A stretch of 64,000 bases of DNA, taken from Sambucus nigra. Taxonomy: Eukaryota; Streptophyta; Magnoliopsida; Dipsacales; Adoxaceae. Below the pieces are notes generated by a model, which was given only the letters and a program-made list of their open reading frames with translations, made no database searches and was not told where the DNA came from. Made by a program: the position numbers and the translations under genes. Positions 25,745-36,173 of this stretch are shown here, piece by piece (positions within the stretch are counted from its first letter, which is position 1; the number at the start of each line of letters is the position of its first letter). Location of the stretch: NCBI GenBank assembly GCA_949130495.1, contig OX422221.1:482891159-482955158 (forward strand), read 5' to 3'.

Positions 25745-27130
25745 AGATGAGGCCATTTATAGTGGACCTCCTTATCTAGGTATCTACTTGGGCGAAGGGG
25801 TTACTCACAATGAGCCCCTCGTTCTTGTCCTTCTTCTATGGCCTTCTACTTTGTTTAGAGGGGTTGCTGACGGTGAGCCCCTCATCCTTGGCCTTTTTTA
25901 TATGGACTTATATCTTGGGTAAAGGGTTTTCTCGTGGTAAGCCCCTCACACTTGGCCTTCTTCTATGGCCTTCTTTCTTGGGCAAAGGGATTTACTCGAG
26001 GTGAGCCCCTTGCCATTAGCCTTCTTCTGTGGCCTTCTTTCTTGGGCATATAGATTGCTCACGGTGGTTCCCTCACCCTTAGCCTTCTTTTGTGGCCTTC
26101 TATCTTGGGCGGAGGGGTTACTCGTGGTGGTCCCCTCGCACTTGGCCTTCTTCTATGGACTTATATCTTGGGCGGAGGGGTTACTTGCGGTTAGCCCCTC
26201 GACCTTGGCTTTCTTATGTGGCCTTTCATCTTGGGCAGAGGGGTTACTCGCAGTGGGCCCCTCGCCTTTGGCCTTCTTTTATGTCCTTCTATCTTGGGCA
26301 GAGGGATTACTCACGGTGAGCCCCTCGCCCTTGGCCTTCTTCTATGGCCGTCTATCTTGGGAAGAGGGGTTACTCGTGGTGAGACCCTCACCCTTGGCAT
26401 TCTTATATGGCCTTTCATCTTGGGAAGAGGGGTCACTCGCGGTGAGCCCCACTCCCTTGGCCTTCTTCTATGGCCTTTCATCTTGGACGGAGGGGTCACT
26501 CGCGGTGAGCCCCTCGCCCTTGGCCTTCTTTTATGGACTTCTATCTTGGGCGGAAGGGTTACTCACGCTGATCCCCTATCCCTTGGACTTTTTCTGTGGC
26601 CTTCTATCTTGGGAAGAGGGGTTACTCGCGGTGAGCCCTTGGCCCTTGGCCTTCTTCTAAGGCCTTTCATCTTGGGCAGAATGATTACTCGCGGTGAGGC
26701 CCTCACCCTTGGCCTTTTTCTGTGGCCTTCTATCTTGGGCAGAAGGGTTACTTGCGGTGAGCCCCTCTCCCTTGGCCATCTCTTATGGCCTTTCATCTTA
26801 GGCAGAGGGTTACTCGTGGTGACCCCCTCGCCCTTAGATTTCTTCTGTGGATTTTCATCTTGGGCGTAGGGGTTACTCGTGGTGAGCCCCTCTCCCTTGG
26901 GCTTATTCTTAGGCTTTCTATCTTGGGCGGAGTGGTTACTCACGGTGAGCCCCTCTCCCTTGGCCTTCTTCTCTGGCCTTCTATCTTGGGCAGAGGGGCT
27001 ACTCGCGGTGAGTCACTCGCCCTTGGCCTTCTTCTGTGGCCTTTCATCTTGGGTAGAGGGGTTGATCGCGGTGAGCCCCTCGCCCTAAGTTGTTTTCTAT
27101 AGCATCAAGTTTGGGAAGAGGGGTCACTCA
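25745..27130. repeat. 63-bp minisatellite, about 21 units, open in several frames
   Basis: The repeat unit contains GAGGGGTTACTCGCGGTGAG, CCCCTCGCCCTTGGCCTTCT and a TATGGCCTTCTATCTTGGGC-type block. The CTTGGCC landmark recurs every 63 bp (for example about 25888, 25951, 26014, 26078, 26141). Because 63 is 21 codons, every frame repeats in register. A 231-codon plus frame (25965-26660) gives a hydrophobic 21-residue repeat (SPLAFFYGLLSWAEGLLAV). A second plus frame (26216-26869) gives ALGLLLWPSILGRGVTRGE. The minus frame 26943-26563 gives a basic repeat (LPKIEGHRKRPRVRASPRV). No known protein family is recognised and no initiation context stands out, so translation is unproven. Confidence 0.92.
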
Positions 27131-27289
27131 AGGTAGATCCCCTCGCCCTATGATATTTTCTATCAAACTTGCAATCTTGGGAAAGTGAAGCCACTCTAAG
27201 TGGATCCCCACACTCCAAGCTATTTTATTATTTGTTCACTTGCTTGAGGAATTCTCAATATTAGCCCCCTCGTACAGAAGTGTCTTGTA

Positions 27290-27925
27290 ATGTCGAGAGA
27301 CTTGTGCATGAAACTGTCGTACCTTTTATTTATACTTGGCAGTTGCTCAAAATTATGAGCGCTCCAGTGCCCTTAGAGCCTTAGGTGCTAAACTGTCGCA
27401 CCTTATATTTATACTTGACACTTGCTTAAGACTGCGAGCGCTCCGGTGCCCTTGGAGCCTTGGGTGCTCAACTGGCGCACCTTATATTTATACTTGGCAC
27501 TTGCTCAAGACTATGAGCACTTCGGTACCCTTGGAGCCTTAGGTGCTCATCTGAAGCACCTTATGTTTATACTTGGAACTTGCTCAAGACTGTGAGCGCT
27601 CCGGTTCCCTTGGAGCCTTAGGTACGAAGCAGTTGTACATTATATTTATACTTCACACTTGCTCTATACTATGAGCGCTCCGGTGCCCTTGGAGCCTCAG
27701 GTACTAAACTGTTGTACCTTATGTTTATATTTGGAAGTTGCTCAATATGATTATCTCTCCTTTTCCCTTGGAGACTTAGGTACTAAACTGTTGTACCTTA
27801 TGTTTATATTTGGCCTTTGCTTAAGACTGTGAGCGCTCCGGCGCCCTGGGAGCCTTAGGCGCGAAACTGTCGCACATATACTTATACTTAACACTTACTC
27901 AAAACTGTGAGTTTCTATATTTTCT
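27290..27925. repeat. 79-bp minisatellite, 7-8 units
   Basis: The CTTGGAGCCTTAGGT landmark repeats at 27373, 27452, 27531, 27610, 27689, 27768 and 27847, exactly 79 bp apart each time. Units contain TTGCTCAAGACTGTGAGCGC, TCCGGTGCCCTTGGAGCC and CACCTTATATTTATACTTGG. Each repeat thus carries a TATTTATA motif like the one in the flanking direct repeats. Confidence 0.95.
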
Positions 27926-27954
27926 ATGAGAACTTCAAGATGGAATTTCCCCAT

Positions 27955-28335
27955 AGTTTGTGGGGTACTTTGCTTATGATCTGGGCAAGTTAAGACTTTG
28001 TAGTTTCCCTTCTAACGGTGGGGTTCTTGCATACTGGCTTAGCAAGTTAAAATTTTGAAGCTGCCCCTCTAACCGCGGGGTACTTGCATATAACTGAGTA
28101 AGTTAAAATTTAGAAGCTGCCCCTCTAGCTGTGGGGTAGTTGCATATGAGATGAGCAAGTTAAAATTTGGGAGCTGCCCCTCTAACTGCGTGGTACTTGC
28201 ATATAACTGAGCAAGTTAAAATGTTGAAACTGCCCCTTTAACTGCGGGGTACTTTCATATAACTTAGCAAGTTAAAATGTTGAAACTTCCCCTCTAACTG
28301 CGAGGTACTTGCATATAGGTTGAGCAAGTTATAAT
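27955..28335. repeat. 56-58-bp minisatellite, about 7 units
   Basis: The GCAAGTTAA landmark falls at 27984, 28042, 28098, 28155, 28211, 28267 and 28324. Units contain GCTGCCCCTCTAACTGCGGG, GTACTTGCATATAACTGAGC and AAGTTAAAAT. Confidence 0.93.
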
Positions 28336-28450
28336 TCTTTAGCGCAGCCCTATGTGACTGTAAGGTATATTTTAGTGTAACCTCGGGTGACTTTGGGGTA
28401 TATTATTTTTTTAAAGCAACCCCATGTGACTGTGGGGTATTTTGTTATGC
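28336..28450. repeat. About 50-bp repeat, 3 degenerate units
   Basis: Three copies of a unit containing CAACCCCATGTGACTGTGGG followed by GTATATTTT. Confidence 0.8.
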
Positions 28451-29339
28451 ACATTTATTTCTTAGGGAGTAACTAGGATATGGGGTTAGACCTTCTCCTT
28501 CCCACAAACTTTGCATAAAACTTAGCATATATCATAAGTAAAGAAATAATTATTTCTTTATACTAAAAATTTCCATTGATCTGCAGGGTCCTTGTTCCAA
28601 ACTTTTCTTAGGAATATATTTCTCTTATAAAAATAACAAGTTTAGAGAGGGGCGTAGACCCATTTCTCCCTATTTTATGAAAACTGGTCAATTACAATTT
28701 TTCTGGAGAACAGAGGTTAGGACTTGTTCTCTAGGCTATAAATCTGTATGGAATAATAATAAAAAAAATGTAGTGAATTTTTTTTTTATTATTACTAGGA
28801 GGATAACCTCCTGCTAGTCTTGTCGGGACTGTAGGGACTTTACTCACTATACTTTTACTTTTGGGTTGGATATATCCCCAAGTATAATGAGGAAAGTTCG
28901 TTATATCATGGGCCCTCTTTTAATCTAGTAGAGGTTCTACCTTCTTATAAGAAAATAACACATAAATCTGGTGTATCCACCACACAATGTAGGTAAATGA
29001 GTCATGCATCAAGTGCCAACAAAAATAATGAGTTTTACTTTTCCTCATTGCAGTGAGAGTTTATATTTCTTACAAGATGTGTACTCATGAAAGTAGAGCA
29101 AGCTATTCAAAATTTTTAAGAAAATGAAACTTGTCAAGAGATAGGCATAGTACCTCTTCAACCGTAGCGGTATGGATGTCTGTTGACGGCAGGTTGAATT
29201 TTGGGTCTACAGAAATGAATATGTTTGTTGGCGGTGAGTTGGCTCTTGGGACGACCACCTATATTGGTCTCACGCCATTATCTAACATGAAGGGGTTCCT
29301 CTCGTTCGCGAGTTATTGAGGATGACTACTTGATTCTAA
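28451..29339. other. Non-repetitive interior of the composite element
   Basis: About 0.9 kb of mixed composition between the arrays. A 62-codon plus frame at 29131-29319 (VDGRLNFGSTEMNMFVGGEL) matches no recognised family. There is a T/A-rich low-complexity stretch near 28755-28795. Confidence 0.4.
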
Positions 29340-31530
29340 GTTCTACATCTACAGTTGGTGCGTCTGTGGGTCCCTCGCGATGACTATTACCCATTTGGGT
29401 TTCTCATAGCCTTCTAGTATTAGCAAGGGTTCCTTATGTGTGTATTCAATATCAGGAGTCCACGTCGCTGGGGGATCCTCGCGAGTGCTTTTGTCAACAT
29501 GTGGTTCTTCGTGAGTGTTACTGTTAACAGAGGGTTCCTCTAAACTTGGTTGCTAGCAACCACAAAGGGCCGGCCTGGGTTCCTCGACAGTTCTTTCAAC
29601 AATGGTGGTTCCTCGTCAGGGGGTTTCACCATTGAGGGTTCCTCGCTCACCCTTGTAAATGAGTGGTTCTTCCTTGGGTATTTCTACTAATTTGGGTTAC
29701 TCGCCAAGGCTTTCACCCATGAGGGATTCCTCGACAGAAAATTTTATAAAAAAAGTAGTTCCTCGTGTGATGTTTTTGACCTCAAGGGGTTCGTTTTCCT
29801 TTTGACCTCAAGGGGTTCCTCGTATGTACCCTTCTTGGCTGTGGGTTCCTCGACTGGATTTATTGCCGCGACTGTGGGCCATATATCTAGGGGTTTCTGG
29901 CCAATCGTTGCTGCCATGGGTTCCACACCAACACGCAGCGCTGAAATGGGTTCCTCATCTACAATATGTTTGATCCCTTATTATCAACTAGGTTCCTCGC
30001 TGGCAGCATCAAACAATTTGAGATGCATTGAGATGGAGGGTTCCTCGCACATTGATCCCGTGGTTGTGGGTTCTACGTGTGCTTCTTCAACCTTTAGGGG
30101 TTCCTCGCACACTGATGCCATTCCCAAAGGTTCCTCACGAGATGATTTCACATCTGGGAATGGTTCGAATATTGTCTTCACATGTGAGGGTTCCTCACGA
30201 ACTAAGTCCATACTTGACGGTTGTGGGTCATTATTTACAGAGGGTTCCTCGACAATGGGTAATATTTTTTTAGGGTGTTTCTCCGATCGTTGGCACTATG
30301 AGGGGTGCACCGTCAGCCATAGGTTCCTCGCGACCTAATTCTGCATTTGAGGGTTTCTCATGAACCAAGTTTACACTTGACAATTCCTCGCGTGTTGGCG
30401 ATTAACTGCTTGGAGCGAGGACCCTTGAGGGTTACACGCCATTAGTTGAGATGGGGGGTCCCTCGCCAATGTTCAATACTACCAAGGGTTCCTCACAAGC
30501 CCAAGTGCGCTGTCAGCCATGGGTGTCTCGCGACCCTATTTATTGTTGGGCATACGTCATTTGCGGTTTCCTCGCCTGGAGGTCTCTCGTCTGGAGTCGC
30601 TGTTAGGACTTAGGGGTTGCTCACCCCATAGAATTTCAACTATGGGACCCACTGCCAAGGGTCCCTCGCCAATAGATGCTTCTGCCATGGGTTCCTCGTG
30701 TGAGACTTTAACAACGGGTAATTTTTTTGTATGCTCTTTTATCATCGAGGAGTTCCTCACCCACTACTGCTAGCATGATTATATGGGGTCCCTCGCGCGT
30801 CGACTGCATATTTGAGGGTGTCTCGCCAAGTTCCAATACTTGTAGGAGTTCCTCGCGTGTTGACCTCATGTCTGAGGGTGACTCACCGGCTGTCAATGTT
30901 AACAGGGGTTCCTCGCCGCCCATTATTTCCTTAGGCTTTATTTCTAGCAAGGGGTCCTCGCCAAATATTGTTGCTATGGGCTGCGCGTTTCTAAACGCAA
31001 GTGCCTCGCGACCCAATATATTGGTGAGTTCTTCACTTATTAAGGAATCTGGTAGCACTTTTTTCTGCTGGAGGTTCGCAACCTTGGGGTTCCTTGCGTG
31101 CCATTACTGCCCATGGGTTCCTTGATGGCTTTACAGCCCATGGGTTCCTCGACCGCTGTCGTGAATGAGGGGTGTCTCGACCTCTCATTTCGTCAAGGGT
31201 TCCTCGCCTCGTGGTACCGCATTTGGTGAAACTGGAAATTTGCAACTTGCTTCAAGTGGGGGTATCTTGACTTTATGCTTCGTCGAGGGTTCCTCGTCTG
31301 GTGGAATTTGAACCCGCCTCGTGGGTTGGTCTCCTATCCGAGAGTCCCTCGCGGGTTGACTTTGTACCTGCCCCTTCCAGGGGGTCCTCGTCGATAACTA
31401 ATACTTTCAGGGGTTCCTCGACGACTATGGTTACCATGAGGAGTGCACTGCCAGCCAAGGGTGTCTCACAACCCTATTTGTTGGGAGTTCCTCGCACCCC
31501 ATTTCTGATGAGGGCGCCTCATTTGTATTT
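29340..31530. repeat. Irregular GGTTCCTCG array
   Basis: More than forty variants of GGGTTCCTCGCG are scattered at irregular spacings, often about 30 bp and otherwise roughly 27-48 bp. On the plus strand one frame (29802-30338) shows a Gly-Ser-Ser repeat. On the minus strand several frames (31458-31273, 31058-30708, 30211-29984, 29926-29744) show recurring Glu-Glu-Pro-Leu (TREEL, GEEPLL, CEEPLK). The linkers between motifs are largely unique, so this is not a simple minisatellite. It may be the relic of one long minus-strand reading frame with an acidic repeat. Confidence 0.85.
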
Positions 31531-31694
31531 TCCCCTTTTTCTCTAAACTTGATAAACTTTGGCGGAAGGTACCCTCTGTGTATGGCGTCTCGTTCACCTT
31601 TTGCGGGTAAGGGTCTGGCAACTCCTCCTATAGATAATGTCCCTCCCCCTCAGATAAGGAGAGCAGCTTCCTCACCTCCTCAATAGTAATGACT

Positions 31695-32003
31695 TTACAG
31701 TGTGATTACTCTAAATTCATGCTCTTTGCTGCCGGTGAGCCTGATGGTGCCACAATTTTCTCCGATGCCACCCTCAGCGGCAGATCCACTTCTATCGAAA
31801 GCACCGCTGCAGCGACTGCCCCTCCGGAGGAGGGTACTATTGGTGTTCCGCATCCTTGACCCCAAACTTTCTAGGTCTATGTTGTTTTGCTTCAAAAACT
31901 CAAAAAACATACTCATAAGATTGATACCTGTCATCGAAGCCACCGCCGGTGAACTGGTCTGCCCTCTCTGAGGAGCAGGTACCTTGGCTCCGATCACCAC
32001 CAC
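31695..32003 (-). CDS. Hypothetical ORF downstream of the right repeat
   Basis: A 102-codon minus-strand frame starting MVVIGAKVPAPQRGQ, with a central FFEFLKQNNIDLESLGSRM segment and a Gly/Ser/Arg-rich C-terminal half. In the minus direction it lies about 130 bp after the end of the right-hand direct repeat, where gag begins in an LTR element. A short broken frame (MDKEGFNVSKQLIFYG, about 32100-32025) precedes it. No zinc knuckle or capsid motif is visible, so a gag identity is only positional. Confidence 0.3.
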   Translation of the reverse strand: MVVIGAKVPAPQRGQTSSPAVASMTGINLMSMFFEFLKQNNIDLESLGSRMRNTNSTLLRRGSRCSGAFDRSGSAAEGGIGENCGTIRLTGSKEHEFRVITL

Positions 32004-32136
32004 TTATTTCTGAATAGTCTAGCCACTGTGAGCTCCATTTCCAGATGGAATGCCATAAAAAATGAGCTGCTTAGACACGTTAAAACCTTCTTTGTCCATG
32101 GAAGTGAGGATACCTCACCATCAAAGCCGCCAAATA

Positions 32137-33832
32137 TAGGAGGGTAGTGAGACTGGGGTCTATAAATAACTGGAAAGGGTGAGGCGTGACCCACTCCAAT
32201 GGACGCTGTCTGCAAGGTTCTCAGGAACTTCTGGAGCAACTTCTGATGAGACCTTCTCCTTTTGGTAAAAATAGAGCTCAATCTAGAATTCCCTCCCTGC
32301 AAGAAGATGAACTTCCACAATAATAATAGTAATTTTCTCAAGAGAACCTCCTGAGAGTAATGGCTGTCAATGTGGAGTGAAAGAACAAGGCACTTAGCAG
32401 TTAAAGACAGCAGGGAGAGAATACTAGAGAGGTTCTGGTGTGATTTTGACAGAGTGACTTTGCTATTGAGTTTTTATCTATCTCTCATAACCTTGCCCAG
32501 GGGTCCTATTTATACTTGGGCACTAAAGCTGGGTTGGCACTTTTGGCGCCAAAACTTAGAGGGTTGGTGAGGGATAAAGTCTGCAGTGTACTATTGTCCC
32601 TACCTGCAGGCAGCTCTGCCTGTCACCTCTGGCTGATTCCCCATGGTGCCAACCAAAGTTCAAAAGCAAATATGTCTTCTAATGGAAACAAAATATATGA
32701 TTTGCTAAATATCTTTTGAAACGGTAACTTTTGGTACAAACTTTGTAAACTTGAGGGGGGGTCTCGAGGACCACCTCCTCTAAAATATTTGTAAGGTTGA
32801 GGGGGGCCTTGAGGATCCCCTTCTAAAATCATTTTTCTTGAGAGAGGTTTAGACGACCCTCCCCTTTAAAATGATTTTATAAACAGTTCTTTTCTTGTGA
32901 GCTGACAGCCCTTTGGCTGCTCACTTCACTTGTGATTAAGTGTGAGGTGTGTGAGGACTGGGCAACCATAGGGTCTCCTACTAGTATTCTCTCAATCCTA
33001 TAGTGCTAAGTGGTTGAGCTTGCTCAACATACCTTGTCCCTCAACCGCTAAGCCAAAACTCCCAAAAGATCAGAACTGGCCTACTTTAGCCCTGCTTGCT
33101 CAACTAGGCAACATCTACAAGAAAATAAGTGTTAGTACTTCTGTTCTTTTTTCATGATGAGGGGTTGCTTGTGGTAGACACCCCATAATCCTAACTTGGT
33201 TTTCGAGGAGCTGAGGGGGAAGGACCTTGCGGGTCCCTCCTCTCGTGTAAGTTTCTGCTATTGAGGAACCCTAGTAGGGGGTTCCTTTTCAAACATCATT
33301 TTTTATGTTGAGGAAGCCTTAGGGGGTTCCTTCTCAAATGTCATTTATTCGGGGACCCTTACAGAGTCCCTCTCAACTTGGGCTTCTGGAGTGGCCCTTG
33401 CGAGTCACTTCTTAGATGTGATTTCTGTAGTGACCCTAGGTGGGGTTCCTTCTCAATATGAGTTTCTGCCGGGACCCTGGGGTGGTTCCTTCTCAATATG
33501 AGTTTCTGCTGGGACCCTTGGAGGTTTTTGCTCAATATGAGTTTCTGTAGGGACCCTAGGGTGGTTCCTTCTCAATATGAGTTTCTGCCAGGACCCTGGG
33601 TGGGTTTCTTCTCCATATGAGTTTCTGCCGGGACCCTGGGGGGTTCCTTCTCATTATGAGTTTCTGTCGGGACCCTGGGGTGGTTCCTTCTCAATATGTG
33701 TTTCTGTCGAGACCCTGGGGTTCCTGCTCAATATGATTTTCTGCCGGGACTCTGGGGTGGTTCCTTTTAAATATGAGTTTCTGTCAGGACCCTGGGGTGG
33801 TTCCTCCTCAATATAAGTTTATGTCGGGACCC
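32137..33832. repeat. Right copy of the long direct repeat
   Basis: The partner of 23580-25430. It carries the same minus-strand TATA (complement of TATTTATA, 32507-32514) and ends within the minisatellite after ten 39/40-bp units (33447-33832; TGAGTTT landmarks from 33459 to 33814). On its left, in the minus direction, it is followed by TTTGGCGGCTTTGATGGTGA, which could be a degenerate primer-binding site. On its right it ends abruptly against CACTA-derived sequence, so its outer end is truncated. Confidence 0.75.
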
Positions 33833-34028
33833 TGAGGGGTGGGGTTGGATATGTTTCAGATTATTAGTAATTGTACATATTATGAGCTAGATGATTTTGT
33901 TTTGTAATTCAAAATTGAGGTGTTTAACAGTAACAATTCATTTTTATTTGTAATAATTGTACATATTTGCATGTATTCTTCTAATTCATTTTGATCTGTA
34001 CTAATAAATTTTTTAACAGCAAATTTTT
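33833..34028. other. AT-rich sequence upstream of the transposase-like exon
   Basis: Contains two TAATTGTACATAT copies and ends TTTTTAACAGC, an acceptor-like stretch. This is probably intronic sequence of the CACTA gene. Confidence 0.3.
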
Positions 34029-34268
34029 CCTTAAGGTATTAAGGCGAGGATGATGATGCTGGTTATGATGATGTCGTATGGGCTCGGTGGTAGTGGAGGC
34101 GACGAGGGCTCTTCGTCCCCTAGGATCCCCAAATATGGAAAATTGGGGATGGCCATCGAGAACAAGTCAGGGCTATTAGCAAGATCCCTCGAGCTGGTAA
34201 AGACGGTCATCAGCCCGGGGTATATGAGTTAGAAGGAGATTCCATATGAGCTCAAGTTAGCTGTTAGG
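34029..34268 (+). pseudogene. First recognisable exon of a CACTA (En/Spm-type) transposase-like gene
   Basis: The frame from 34050 contains a glycine/serine-rich start, then IPKYGKLGMAIENKSGL and LVKTVISPGYMS. An in-frame TAG is followed by KEIPYELKLAV. In plant Ptta/En/Spm transposase-like proteins, IPxELKxxV is followed after a few residues by FxLDPxLRxxVL. That next block is found 7.6 kb downstream at 41899 (EQFILDPKLRDSVLEQLREK). The gene is therefore interrupted by the viral insertion, probably inside an intron. Confidence 0.65.
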
Positions 34269-34300
34269 GTGGTCCGATCATTTCCGCCGATTTTTGTAAT

Positions 34301-34313
34301 TAGTATCAGAGCC
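34301..34313 (+). other. Viral tRNA-Met primer-binding site
   Basis: TAGTATCAGAGCC differs at one base from TGGTATCAGAGCC, the minus-strand primer site at which caulimovirid genomes are numbered from 1. Confidence 0.8.
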
Positions 34314-34848
34314 TTGTTATCAGAGGTTAGCATTTTAACTATGTTTATATTGCTAAGCTAATATGAATGTTAAAGTAGAAACTATTATACTCCATCACAG
34401 AACTTATGTTTCTGGAGAAACTTTTAGGGTAAAATATAAAGTTTTTGGAACTAACTGTCGTAATAATTGTTGTATGAAATATCGTTTAATCCTAGTTTTA
34501 TATAAATAACTATGTTATTTGATATTACTGTTTGTTTTGTCGCTAGAATTAATATATGCAGTTATAATCTCCATATTATAATCAAGTTACGACTGTCCTT
34601 GTAAAAAAAAAAAGAGTAAAAACAGAAAAATAATCATACATCCTTTTTATAATCACGGTGAATTAAATATAAAGATATTATTATATTATTTTGAAAATAT
34701 TTAAAGTTTTCATAAAACCCATATCCCTATTATTGTTTCAAAGCCCATATTTCCATTCGCCAAAAAGCTACTCTAGTTAAGCAATAGGCGTTAGGAAAAC
34801 TGGTTTTAGGCACCTGAAACAACATATAATAGGAGGTCTTAGGTACCA
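34314..34848 (+). promoter_or_regulatory. Viral leader
   Basis: An AT-rich 535-nt stretch between the primer-binding site and the first viral ATG, with several short upstream ATGs. Caulimovirid leaders of this length normally fold into a large stem-loop that ribosomes shunt across. No such structure was computed here. Confidence 0.5.
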
Positions 34849-36150
34849 ATGGAATCTAGAAAAGATGAACAAAATAATAATAATATTAATCTACAATGTT
34901 TAGCACCATGGTTACAAAAAGATGAGTCTATGTATAATCATAGTTTACATATAGATAAAAAATCTGAAAATGATATTAGTAAAATTAGTACTACGTTAAA
35001 TAGTTTAACTGATATAGTTTTTAGTTGGGTCAAACGAACTGAAAGACATCAGGTCGTTAATCAAAATTATGTAGAGAAAAAATTAGATTGTATTGAATTC
35101 AACTTAAACAAAGTTGATCAAAAAATTAGTCAACTCGAAACGGTTAAAAATTTAGATCTAAAAGAGGAGACTAAACAACAAATTGAAAATCTATTAAACA
35201 AAATAGATAATCAAAATCCAGAACAAAATGGAATGAATAACCCAGGGGATAAAAAAATTCCTAGGTTATATTATGGTTCGGAATAAATTAAAGCTCTTCA
35301 AACAGAAGAATTTAATTACATCGAATATATAAACGTTCATGAAATATTAGATTATTGGAAACATCTATACAAAGATCCAATATTAACTGTTTCAGAACGT
35401 AATAAACTCATTGAACAAATACAAACCACATATTTGGAAAATGAAAAATTATTACAACACTATCAGTATGAATTAAACCAATATTCATCTGATGAAGAAG
35501 AAATTCCACCACATGTAGTAAATACAATTGATGGAAAAAGGAAGGCAGAAGACCCACTTCAGGAATTCCAAAATTGGGAAGCTTTTGAAGATTATATGCA
35601 AACCCCTGTATATAAAAATGAAAAAGAAGATTTTGTTAAAACAGGCGATGCTTCTACAAGTAATACTAAAAATGAGGATGAACCAAACCCTTTTTTCTTA
35701 AGAAGAGATGATTTGAATAAACAAAATATATCTCAACATGGTATTTATCTTGATCTAAGGCATGTACCTTTTAAAGATCAAGAACAAACTATTAATGAGT
35801 GGGCACAATCCATGTATATACTCATTACTAATTATAAGAGTACATGGTCTAAAGAAATTTTTTTAGACTACCTTACTGAAACACTCCAAGGTGATGTTTT
35901 ATAGTGGTTGCAAAAATGGGAAAGCTCAGACAAAGGAATTCAGCAAAAAACTGAACTCCTACAAACCTTCAAATCTTTTGATGAAATATTAAAAGGATTT
36001 GTTGAAATAATTAAACAAAATCTAATTGGATATACTGGAGAACCCAGACTCCAAGAGGATGCGTGTTACATCTTATCTAAACTAGAATTATGTAACATTT
36101 GTCAATTTGAAGAATTTGTTGAACTATATAAATATATTATTTCAAACTAA
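34849..36150 (+). pseudogene. Viral N-terminal coat-polyprotein region (three pieces in one frame)
   Basis: Three pieces lie in the same frame: 34849-35286, 35434-35904 and 35908-36150. They are separated by TAA at 35284-35286, further breaks, TAG at 35902-35904 and a frameshift near 36150. The first piece is hydrophilic and coiled-coil-like (KLDCIEFNLNKVDQKISQLE). The third has the charged, helical character of a coat-protein core leading into FFHKLPNPWDEI. It starts at the first ATG after the leader (ACCAATGG context). In relatives this N-terminal region belongs to the virion-forming polyprotein. Confidence 0.7.
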
Positions 36151-36173
36151 AACATTCAGAGACCAAACACTGG

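Noticed and set aside
24890..28450. Direct repeats considered as a CRISPR array
   Set aside because: The units are contiguous without unique spacers, periods differ between blocks, and the context is plant nuclear DNA.
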